Notes: a model not told the origin generated them from the sequence alone. DNA of 5,371 bases from Thiotrichales bacterium (GCA_014763835.1 JACXUQ010000113.1:1-5371); one strand, 5' to 3'. Positions 1 through 5,371 are shown, numbered from the stretch's first letter. Numbers and translations: made by a program.

Positions 1-78
1 CGCAGCTAATAGCTCGCTATTAGCAAGTTTTTCAACAAAAATCAGGCTATTTTTAACCATTTTTATTCGTGTAGCCAT
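1..78 (-). other. Open frame inside the left repeat, running off the window
   Basis: On the minus strand an ATG at 78-76 opens a stop-free frame of 26 codons that leaves the window at base 1, beginning MATRIKMVKNSLIF. It starts 14 bases after the znuA stop. There is no convincing ribosome binding site, only GAG directly before the ATG. The identical frame occurs in the right repeat copy because the DNA is identical. I do not recognise the product. It is probably a chance frame within a repeat, and would count as a gene only if its codons are conserved among diverged copies of the repeat. Confidence 0.2.
5..32. terminator. Hairpin in left repeat, possible two-way terminator
   Basis: GCTAATAGC (5-13) pairs perfectly with GCTATTAGC (16-24) around a two-base loop. 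On the plus strand the stem is followed by AAGTTTTT, a T-run suited to stopping transcripts entering from the left. On the minus strand, the direction of znuA, the stem is followed by TGCG; the corresponding bases of the right copy continue into TTTT. The stem has only four G-C pairs, so termination could be weak. It lies about 70 bases past the znuA stop and is the only terminator-like structure visible for that gene. Confidence 0.4.
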
Positions 79-92
79 CTCGTGCAAAGCTC

Positions 93-1076
93 TCAATTAG
101 GCGTCAGGCAGCTCTCAAAAGCTGTGCCGAGCTGCAGCAACCACGCATCATAAGGACGATAATCCACTTCAACGCGCTTACCTGCCGCATCATAAACTCC
201 CATCGGATCCAGATTGCCAATCTTGATACTCAACCCGGACACCACGGAGTTGACCCGGTTTTGCGGAAACTGCGGCTCTTTGAAAATGCACTGTACATTA
301 CGTTCGGTAATCGCCCGACGCAGATTCTGGACACGCTTCAGACTCGGCGTGATTTCGGGATTCAAGCTAATCGAACCGACCCCGTTCAACTGGTAATGCT
401 TCTCGAAATACTGGTAGGCGTCATGCAATACCAGATAGGGTTGTTGCCGATAAGGCTGCAACTGCTGTTGAACTTGCGCATCAATCTGCTGCAAATGCGC
501 CAGCCAGGCCTGGGTGCGCGCCGCTATCGACCCGGCCTGTTGAGTTTTTAATTGCTGCAATTTTTCGCTCACGGCCAAAATCAAGGCGCGGGCATTATCG
601 GGCGACATCCATAAATGGCCGTCAAAATGCAACATGGCATGATCGTGCTCTGCGTGTTCATGCTCTTCGGCATGATTTGCGTCTTTGTCCTCATCATGCT
701 CATGCCCCCAAACGCCGCCCTCTCGTACCGGCAGCTTTTCCACATTTTTTAGCCCGGCCATAGTTACATTCGTCTCCGGATAACGCTGTACCGCCTTGTG
801 AAGCCAACTGTCCACCGGCGTTCCCACGGAGACGATCAGATCACTGCTTTGCAAACGAAACAGATGCGAGGGTTTAAGTTGAAAGCCATGCGGCGACACA
901 CCGGGTTCCAGAATCACCGACAAATGGTCATCCTCATCCAGCAAAGGCGCAATCATGCCGGCCAGCGGCGGAATACTGACGCTGATATTAACAGCTTGCG
1001 CAGGCATCCCCCCCGCCAACAGCCATAACAAGATGACCATTGCGACATCGCGCTGTATTTTCATCCACTTTGCCAT
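93..1076 (-). CDS. znuA: ZnuA, periplasmic zinc-binding protein of the Znu ABC importer
   Basis: This 327-residue protein is the solute-binding component (cluster A-I / TroA-like family) that captures Zn(II) in the periplasm and hands it to ZnuB. Residues 1-28 form a signal peptide with a hydrophobic core at 11-23 and a likely AQA|VN cleavage site. Expected metal ligands are visible: His63 in PGVSPHGF, His154 in DGHLWMSPDNA and His218 in LHDAYQYFEK. Residues 125-150 form an insert with eight His among many Asp/Glu, the mobile loop typical of zinc-specific members. Cys263 (CIFKEPQF) and Cys323 (ESCL) match the disulfide pair of enteric ZnuA, and LDPMG (289-293) matches its LDPLG. The start is fixed by a GGGAG seven bases upstream; a second Met at residue 5 is possible but worse placed. 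The gene is divergent from znuCB. Its stop codon (93-95) is shared with the end of the repeat, yet the C-terminus has the usual family length, so the protein does not look truncated. A manganese-binding paralogue is less likely given the loop and Cys pair. Confidence 0.95.
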   Translation of the reverse strand: MAKWMKIQRDVAMVILLWLLAGGMPAQAVNISVSIPPLAGMIAPLLDEDDHLSVILEPGVSPHGFQLKPSHLFRLQSSDLIVSVGTPVDSWLHKAVQRYPETNVTMAGLKNVEKLPVREGGVWGHEHDEDKDANHAEEHEHAEHDHAMLHFDGHLWMSPDNARALILAVSEKLQQLKTQQAGSIAARTQAWLAHLQQIDAQVQQQLQPYRQQPYLVLHDAYQYFEKHYQLNGVGSISLNPEITPSLKRVQNLRRAITERNVQCIFKEPQFPQNRVNSVVSGLSIKIGNLDPMGVYDAAGKRVEVDYRPYDAWLLQLGTAFESCLTPN

Positions 1077-1145
1077 CTAAACTCTCCCGCACTTATGCAA
1101 TTCGCTATAAAATACGCTTTTTATCGCCGGAATCCGGATTTAACG
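1077..1145. promoter_or_regulatory. Divergent znuA / znuCB promoter region
   Basis: These 69 bases separate the two divergent start codons and must carry both promoters. TATAAAAT at 1106-1113 is a plausible -10 element for znuC, but no good -35 lies 16-18 bases before it. Such regions are usually repressed by Zur when zinc is ample. I find no clear copy of the enteric Zur palindrome (TGTTATA...TATAACA type), only a weak TAT-AAA-ATA dyad at 1106-1114. AATCCGGATT (1131-1140) is a perfect 10-bp palindrome, and CCGG/CCGG (1127-1130 with 1134-1137) could form a small hairpin over the weak znuC ribosome site GGA (1136-1138). Assigning the region is safe; the exact sites are not. Confidence 0.6.
1084..1088 (-). 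promoter_or_regulatory. Ribosome binding site that sets the znuA start
   Basis: The minus strand reads GGGAG here, seven bases before the ATG at 1076. That is ideal Shine-Dalgarno spacing and favours this ATG over the in-frame ATG twelve bases further on. Confidence 0.8.
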
Positions 1146-1925
1146 ATGTCTTTACTGCTCAAAGCCGACCAAATCTACCACTCTTTCGCGCAAACCGAGG
1201 TGCTGCACAATATCACATTGCAGATTCATGCCGGTGAAATAGTAACCTTGATCGGCCCCAACGGCGCCGGCAAATCGACCCTGTTAAAAATCCTGCTGAA
1301 ACTGATCGAGCCGACGTCCGGCAGCGTGAACCAAAAGGCCGGTCTTAAAATCGGCTATATGCCGCAAAAAATCCATATAGACCCGACCCTGCCGATGACC
1401 GTCGAATATTTTCTCGATCTTGGTCAGCCGCGTCCACAAAACCGTCTTTTTTTTAGCGCGCATCATACCATAGAGACACATAGCGTGGTGGAGGAACTCA
1501 ATATCGGCCACCTGTTAAAGCAACCGATTCAGAACGTTTCCGGCGGCGAAATGCAGCGCATCCTGCTGGCCCGCGCACTGCTGCGCGACCCGCAACTGCT
1601 GGTACTGGATGAACCCGTGCAGGGCGTTGATCTGCAGGGGCAGACCGAACTTTACCATTACATTAATGAATTGCGCCACCGGCGTCAGCTGGGCATTCTC
1701 ATGGTGAGCCACGACCTGCACATCGTCATGAAAAACACCGACCAAGTACTCTGCCTGAACCAGCATCTGTGCTGCTCCGGCACACCACAAAGCGTCAGCC
1801 AGACACCGGAATTTATCGCCATTTTCGGGCAAGGCGCCGAAGAACTGGCTATCTATGAACACCACCACAACGAACATACCTGCGAGGTGACGCATGGTCA
1901 TCACAACCACCTACACACCCCCTAA
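1146..1925 (+). CDS. znuC: ZnuC, ATPase of the Znu zinc importer
   Basis: This 259-residue cytoplasmic ABC ATPase powers zinc import through ZnuB. All nucleotide-binding motifs are intact: Walker A GPNGAGKST (37-45), Q-loop Gln74 in GYMPQK, signature VSGGE (131-135), Walker B LLVLDE (151-156) with catalytic Glu156, D-loop region GVD (160-162) and switch His189 in VSHDLH. The C-terminal tail at 239-257 holds nine His and one Cys (Cys246), an extended form of the His-rich end I recall from enteric ZnuC; it may bind zinc on the cytoplasmic face. I chose ATG 1146 over an in-frame ATG at 1095. The upstream one would add 17 residues outside the ABC fold, lies in the promoter region and has no ribosome site. 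Even at 1146 the ribosome site is weak (GGA, seven bases away). The gene is first in an operon with znuB and divergent from znuA. Confidence 0.95.
   Translation: MSLLLKADQIYHSFAQTEVLHNITLQIHAGEIVTLIGPNGAGKSTLLKILLKLIEPTSGSVNQKAGLKIGYMPQKIHIDPTLPMTVEYFLDLGQPRPQNRLFFSAHHTIETHSVVEELNIGHLLKQPIQNVSGGEMQRILLARALLRDPQLLVLDEPVQGVDLQGQTELYHYINELRHRRQLGILMVSHDLHIVMKNTDQVLCLNQHLCCSGTPQSVSQTPEFIAIFGQGAEELAIYEHHHNEHTCEVTHGHHNHLHTP
1860..1916 (+). other. His-rich tail of ZnuC
   Basis: Codons 239-257 of znuC encode a tail with His at 239, 240, 241, 244, 250, 252, 253, 255 and 257 plus Cys246. It follows the conserved AEELAIYE segment, outside the ATPase core. A metal-binding or zinc-feedback role is inference from composition only. 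Confidence 0.8.
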
Positions 1926-1936
1926 AGGAGTCCCCC

Positions 1937-2731
1937 ATGGCATGGATGCCTGAATTTCTGGTATTTGCCCTGCTCGGCGGGCTCGGCATTGCGCTGATTG
2001 CCGCGCCTTTGGGCGTGTTTATGGTATGGCAGCGTCAGTCCTACTTTGGCGCCACGCTCGCCCATTCGGCACTGCTGGGCGTCAGCCTTGGGTTGTTTTG
2101 GAATATCGACTTAAGTTTCAGTGTCATCGCCTTTTCGCTGCTGATCGCAGTCGGCATCCATCAGCTTGGGCGCAAAACCCAACTCTCGTCGGACACCCTG
2201 CTCGGTATTCTCGCGCACAGCAGCCTAGCACTCGGCCTGGTACTTCTAAGTCTGCAAAACAATGTGCAAATCGACATCATGAGCTACCTGTTCGGCGACA
2301 TCCTGAGCATTACGCCAACCGACCTGCTGCTGATTGGTGCCGTGGGCTTGATCACGCTGCTGTTCTATCTTAAACACTGGCGCGACCTGTTGAATATCAC
2401 GTTAAACAAAGAGCTGGCGCAGGTTGAAGGCATTGATGTGAAACGTATTCAACTGCAATATGTTCTGCTGCTGGCGCTGATGATCGCACTGTCGATGAAA
2501 ATCGTCGGCGTCCTGCTGGTAACCTCCCTGCTGATTATTCCGGCGGCCGCCGCAAGAAGACTGGCCACCACGCCGCAGACCATGCTGTTTTTCAGTCTGG
2601 TTTTAGGGATCGTTTCCGTCATTGGCGGCCTGGGTGCGTCGTTTGTATGGGATATTCCGACCGGCCCGGCCATTGTATTGGTCGCCACCCTGATTTTTCT
2701 GGTGCTTTTAAACAAAAAAGCCCCAAATTAA
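1937..2731 (+). CDS. znuB: ZnuB, membrane permease of the Znu zinc importer
   Basis: This 264-residue protein is an ABC-3 family permease that forms the zinc channel in the inner membrane, probably as a dimer with two ZnuC. It is almost entirely hydrophobic, with about eight predicted membrane segments, roughly at 8-31, 38-55, 60-77, 88-106, 125-145, 174-206, 214-237 and 243-258. Family-type motifs include LAHSALLGVSLG (41-52), YLFGDIL (117-123) and the LLVTSLLIIPAAAARRLA stretch (193-210). Length is normal for ZnuB. A strong AAGGAG (1925-1930), sharing one base with the znuC stop, lies six bases before the ATG. The 11-base gap implies co-transcription with znuC. The last codons and stop lie inside the terminator hairpin shared with the convergent chemoreceptor gene. 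Confidence 0.95.
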   Translation: MAWMPEFLVFALLGGLGIALIAAPLGVFMVWQRQSYFGATLAHSALLGVSLGLFWNIDLSFSVIAFSLLIAVGIHQLGRKTQLSSDTLLGILAHSSLALGLVLLSLQNNVQIDIMSYLFGDILSITPTDLLLIGAVGLITLLFYLKHWRDLLNITLNKELAQVEGIDVKRIQLQYVLLLALMIALSMKIVGVLLVTSLLIIPAAAARRLATTPQTMLFFSLVLGIVSVIGGLGASFVWDIPTGPAIVLVATLIFLVLLNKKAPN

Positions 2732-2740
2732 TGGGGCTTT
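2717..2740. terminator. Bidirectional terminator between znuB and the chemoreceptor gene
   Basis: AAAGCCCC (2717-2724) pairs with GGGGCTTT (2733-2740); one more A-T pair extends the stem to nine, leaving the loop AATTAA (2726-2731). The znuB stop codon sits in the loop. On the minus strand the stem runs into six T, a strong intrinsic terminator starting 26 bases after the chemoreceptor stop. On the plus strand there are only three T, so termination of znuCB should be weaker. Confidence 0.9.
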
Positions 2741-2765
2741 GAAGGCAATAATCGACGCGGTTTAA

Positions 2766-5231
2766 TCACACGATTTCATCGATCATCTGATTGAGAATCG
2801 CGACAACCTTGTTGCTGTATTCGTCGACTTTGCTCAAACCGTCTTCTACCGCCTCCATATCGTCCACCGATTTGGCATCCATGACCTGTTTGATGCTTTG
2901 ATGCATCTGCATATGCTCATCTCCGAGGGTTTGCATCAATGGCAGGTGCATATATTGCTGACCTTCGCCGTAATACCATTTGCCGAGCACGCAGGAGGTA
3001 TGATCGGTCGCCGCCTCGTAGGTCACACCGATGTCCATTCCCTCAACAAAGGCACGGATTTTCGACTTCCACGCCAGATGCGCCTCAATCATCTTCTCGA
3101 ATTGAACGCCAGTTTCGGAATTCACCAGCTTCTGCATACGTTGCTGAACCGTTGCATTGACATTAAAACTGTTCACCTGCGTGCGCAATTGCATGGCATC
3201 CTGCTGCAGCGCGCTGCTGGCCTCAGAAGCCTGCTGCACAATCAGCGCGTTTTGCTGGGTCATGCGATCCATCTCGCCGATGGTGCGGTTAACCTGCTCA
3301 ATGCCTTTGGCCTGCTCGCTGCTGGCCTGGCTGATTTCGGAGATCATCTGCCCCATCGTCTGGATACTGCCATTGATTTGCGCCATCACCTCACTGGTCT
3401 GTTGCACATAGGAACCCGTGGACTCACTGATTCTGACACTGTTCTCAATCAACGTTTTGATCTCACCGGCCGCCTCGGCGGATTTGGCGGCGAGATTACG
3501 CACCTCGCCCGCCACCACGGCAAACCCTCGTCCATGCTCTCCGGCACGGGCCGCCTCAACCGCCGCGTTCAACGCCAGCAGGTTGGTTTGGAAGGCAATG
3601 CCGTCAATCAGGGAGATGATGTCGTTGATCTTGCGACTGGCATCGACCATTTTATGCATCGAATCCAACGCATCGTCCATGGTTCTTAAACCATCCTGCA
3701 ACTGGGATTGCGCGCTTGATACCATGTGGTTGGCTTGCTGGGCATTTTCAGCATTATGGCGAACCGTTGAGGTCATCTCTTCCATACTGGAGGAGGTCTC
3801 TTCCAGTGCCGCTGCCTGCTTCTGAATACTCTGCGAAATGGTTTCATTGCCTTTAGCCAAATCTTCGGAACCATCGGCCACACAGCCGGCAATCGCCCCT
3901 ACCTTGCCGACCATAACCGCCATATTGGCAACCGAACTATTCAAGGAGTCTTTCAGAACGGCCATTTTGCCTTTATAGACGCCCTCCACGTGATGGGTCA
4001 GATCGCCTTCACTGATCTTGGCTTGTACAAAAGCCACTTCATCGACAAAACGCTCCAAATCCTCCAAGGTGCGATTAAGACTGTCATTAAGTGGCTTAAA
4101 ATCGCCATTGACCTCAACGGTGGAACGCACCGAGAAATTACCATGAGAGAGCGCAATTAATGTTTTACCGATGGAATCGACAATGGAGCGCATAAATCCG
4201 GCAGACTGATCCAAATTCTCGATGACTTCTGCAAACGCGCCTCTTAACTCCAGTTTTTCATTATGCGCGGTCTGCAACTGACAGTTACTGAAGTTCTGCG
4301 ACGTTTGCTGCAATAGCTCCACCACCCCTTCAATCTGGTCGAGCGACTCATTGACCCCGCTTTTGAGCGCCAGAAACTGTCCTCGCTGACCTTCTTCTAC
4401 GCGTTTGCTGAAACGCCCCTGCGCCGCCTCCTGCATAACCGCAACCACATCCATGACAATATGCTCCATGCGATCAAACAGAAAATTGACCTGTTCGGAG
4501 ACTTTTGCCAACTCGTCTTTACCCATCATCGGGATGCGGTGACTCAGGTCACCGGTTTCAGTGATTTTCTGCATCGTTTCACACATTGCATGAATCGGCT
4601 TGATAAAACTTTTAGCCACCAGCCAGCCGATCAGACTGAAGAGCATCACACTGATTGCCAACCATGACCAAATCAAAACCTCGCCCTGCTCCTGGCCTTC
4701 ATACAACTTCTTAACCGCCAAGTCGTTCTGTTCAAGCTCGTATTGACGGAAAGCCTCGACGATTTTCAAAAAGGCCTCATATTTCTCTTTGAACTCGGTC
4801 GTCAGAATCACCACGGCTTCTTCGGTAAAGTCCTCATCCATCGCCAACATAAAACTCGAATAGGAGGTATTGGCGCTGGCCACATTGCTCATCAACTGCT
4901 CTCTGAATTCCGTTTCCTTGGCATCCAGCGAAATCTCTCTCAAATGGTTAAATACATCCGAAATTTTTTCCCGCGAAGCCTGCAAGGCCTGTTTAATTTG
5001 CTCTCGTTGTTCAGGTTCACTCAACAACACATAATCGCGCTGCAAGATAGCTCGCGCCTCGGTGGCATTCTTGAGTTCGTTCAATAAAGTGACTTTGACG
5101 CCATTGACCTTGATAATCTGGTCCATGGTGCGGCTGCTTTCATTGATGAGGAATTGGGTGACCAGATTGCTGGCAAGCAAGAAAAAGATAGCACCGGCAA
5201 TGCCGATGATCATACGGACTTTAATCGTCAT
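2766..5231 (-). CDS. Methyl-accepting chemotaxis protein with C-terminal zinc-binding CZB domain
   Basis: This 821-residue transmembrane chemoreceptor should control CheA through CheW. Domain order: membrane helix 1 (about 7-29); a periplasmic helical sensor (30-183) resembling the four-helix-bundle MCP type; membrane helix 2 (about 184-206); a HAMP domain (207-258); a long linker with HAMP-like repeats centred near 269-302, 360-399 and 405-441; then the signalling hairpin (about 455-690). The tip contains IDGIAFQTNLLALNAAVEAA and GRGFAVVAGEVRNLA (542-582), very close to the E. coli Tsr class. Candidate methylation helices lie at 471-490 and 631-651. Residues about 711-821 form a CZB domain: His718 and Trp721, Cys747 in CVLGKWYY, and His773/His777 spaced HxxxH, the full 3-His/1-Cys zinc set. 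There is no CheR-tethering pentapeptide. A weak GAG ribosome site lies six bases before the ATG. The gene is convergent with znuB. The stimulus is unknown; zinc, or oxidant attack on the zinc-bound Cys, is plausible from work on other CZB receptors. Confidence 0.96.
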   Translation of the reverse strand: MTIKVRMIIGIAGAIFFLLASNLVTQFLINESSRTMDQIIKVNGVKVTLLNELKNATEARAILQRDYVLLSEPEQREQIKQALQASREKISDVFNHLREISLDAKETEFREQLMSNVASANTSYSSFMLAMDEDFTEEAVVILTTEFKEKYEAFLKIVEAFRQYELEQNDLAVKKLYEGQEQGEVLIWSWLAISVMLFSLIGWLVAKSFIKPIHAMCETMQKITETGDLSHRIPMMGKDELAKVSEQVNFLFDRMEHIVMDVVAVMQEAAQGRFSKRVEEGQRGQFLALKSGVNESLDQIEGVVELLQQTSQNFSNCQLQTAHNEKLELRGAFAEVIENLDQSAGFMRSIVDSIGKTLIALSHGNFSVRSTVEVNGDFKPLNDSLNRTLEDLERFVDEVAFVQAKISEGDLTHHVEGVYKGKMAVLKDSLNSSVANMAVMVGKVGAIAGCVADGSEDLAKGNETISQSIQKQAAALEETSSSMEEMTSTVRHNAENAQQANHMVSSAQSQLQDGLRTMDDALDSMHKMVDASRKINDIISLIDGIAFQTNLLALNAAVEAARAGEHGRGFAVVAGEVRNLAAKSAEAAGEIKTLIENSVRISESTGSYVQQTSEVMAQINGSIQTMGQMISEISQASSEQAKGIEQVNRTIGEMDRMTQQNALIVQQASEASSALQQDAMQLRTQVNSFNVNATVQQRMQKLVNSETGVQFEKMIEAHLAWKSKIRAFVEGMDIGVTYEAATDHTSCVLGKWYYGEGQQYMHLPLMQTLGDEHMQMHQSIKQVMDAKSVDDMEAVEDGLSKVDEYSNKVVAILNQMIDEIV

Positions 5232-5273
5232 GAAAAACTCGCTCTCTGTGTATTTTTATTTTTTATATTTATG
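5232..5273 (-). promoter_or_regulatory. AT-rich leader and possible promoter of the chemoreceptor gene
   Basis: These 42 bases lie between the receptor ATG and the right repeat. TATAAA (minus strand, 5267-5262) is a possible -10 element about 31 bases before the ATG, but no -35 match lies at the right distance. Any -35 would fall within the repeat. I see no flagellar sigma-28 site (TAAA with a GCCGATAA partner). Confidence in the exact site is low. Confidence 0.3.
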
Positions 5274-5367
5274 GAGAGCTTTGCACGAGATGGCTACACG
5301 AATAAAAATGGTTAAAAATAGCCTGATTTTTGTTGAAAAACTTGCTAATAGCGAGCTATTAGCTGCG
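5274..5367. repeat. Right copy of the 94-base inverted repeat
   Basis: These bases are the exact reverse complement of 1-94. Four more bases (TTTT, 5368-5371) lie beyond the compared length and probably still belong to the element, since the left copy is cut by the window at that point. The copy sits upstream of the chemoreceptor gene, so its hairpin would insulate that gene from transcription entering from the right, and part of it may contribute to the promoter. Confidence 0.97.
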
Positions 5368-5371
5368 TTTT
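5290..5371 (+). other. Open frame inside the right repeat, running off the window
   Basis: ATG at 5290 opens a stop-free plus-strand frame of 27 full codons that leaves the window, beginning MATRIKMVKNSLIF and ending ELLAAF. It is the same frame as in the left repeat plus one more codon. No clear ribosome site is present. It is divergent from the chemoreceptor gene. I do not recognise it, and a repeat-borne chance frame is more likely than a gene. Confidence 0.2.
5336..5371. terminator. Hairpin in right repeat, possible two-way terminator
   Basis: GCTAATAGC (5344-5352) pairs with GCTATTAGC (5355-5363) around GA. The pairing resumes further out: AAAAC (5337-5341) with GTTTT (5367-5371), across an internal loop of TT against TGC. 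This gives an A-run, stem and T-run layout as in bidirectional intrinsic terminators. The stem is only moderately GC-rich. The outer pairing is also the clue that the element may be a longer palindrome cut by the window edge. Confidence 0.4.

Larger units (their letters stand above)
1..94. repeat. Left copy of a 94-base inverted repeat
   Basis: Bases 1-94 are identical, with no mismatch, to the reverse complement of 5274-5367 (base p pairs with base 5368-p). The match stops at base 95. The copy contains a 9-bp hairpin (5-13 with 16-24, loop TC) near the window edge and an AT-rich body. Its inner edge supplies the last two bases of the znuA stop codon. The repeat may be longer than seen, since its outer end is cut by the window. 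No transposase or integrase gene lies nearby, so the class of element is unknown; a MITE-like or palindromic dispersed repeat is the simplest guess. Confidence 0.97.

Noticed and set aside
1..94. Integron attC site or CRISPR repeat
   Set aside because: There is no attC core-site arrangement, no integrase, and no spaced array of short direct repeats; only two copies exist here, in inverted orientation.
214..551. Plus-strand open frames opposite znuA
   Set aside because: They overlap a clear znuA reading frame, lack ribosome sites and have translations of no recognisable family.
1095..1145. Longer ZnuC beginning at ATG 1095
   Set aside because: It adds 17 residues outside the ABC fold, has no ribosome site, and would consume the divergent promoter region.
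2898..3689. A 263-codon plus-strand open frame opposite the receptor gene
   Set aside because: It is antisense to a fully supported coding sequence, its translation resembles no family, and its length follows from the codon bias of the opposite strand.
5271..5315. Short 14-codon plus-strand frame starting at 5271 (MESFARDGYTNKNG)
   Set aside because: It is very short, lacks a ribosome site, and its start codon is missing from the left repeat copy.
1..5371. Classic composite transposon with terminal inverted repeats
   Set aside because: No transposase, recombinase or passenger of mobile type is encoded, and target-site duplications cannot be seen because the window ends within the repeats.
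5232..5371. Flagellar sigma-28 promoter for the chemoreceptor
   Set aside because: No TAAA plus GCCGATAA pair with suitable spacing is present upstream of the start.

Overview
The window carries a complete high-affinity zinc import locus of the znuABC type and one large chemoreceptor gene whose C-terminal domain is itself a predicted zinc-binding (CZB) domain. The whole block is bounded at both window ends by the same 94-base sequence in inverted orientation. Base composition is balanced. The proteins look gammaproteobacterial: a ZnuA with a His/Asp/Glu-rich loop and a C-terminal Cys pair, a ZnuC with a His-rich tail, and a Tsr-like signalling tip in the receptor. A motile free-living gammaproteobacterium, possibly an aquatic sulfur oxidiser of the Thiomicrospira/Hydrogenovibrio kind, would fit, but that genus-level guess is weak.

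Layout from left to right. The left repeat copy (1-94) runs into the last two bases of the znuA stop codon. znuA (93-1076, minus strand) encodes the periplasmic zinc-binding protein. It is divergent from znuC (start at 1146), and the 69-base gap must hold both promoters. znuC and znuB (plus strand, 11 bases apart) encode the ATPase and the membrane permease. znuB converges on the chemoreceptor gene (2766-5231, minus strand), and both end at one shared hairpin terminator (2717-2740). A 42-base AT-rich leader separates the receptor start from the right repeat copy (5274-5367). No stretch longer than 300 bases lacks a gene.

How the genes may work together. ZnuA captures periplasmic Zn(II) and ZnuB/ZnuC drive it into the cytoplasm. 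The receptor has a periplasmic four-helix-type sensor, a long HAMP-like linker, a standard CheA/CheW-coupling hairpin and a cytoplasmic CZB domain with its 3-His/1-Cys set intact. The neighbourhood suggests that zinc acquisition and motility are linked, with the receptor reading cytoplasmic zinc (or oxidation of the zinc-bound Cys) while Znu sets that level. This is inference from domain content and adjacency; the two units are convergent and not co-transcribed.

The end repeats may be halves of a dispersed palindromic element instead of the terminal repeats of one transposon. No transposase is present, and what is visible past the central hairpin starts to mirror the sequence before it. Their position at the extreme ends also fits a draft contig that broke inside a repeat.
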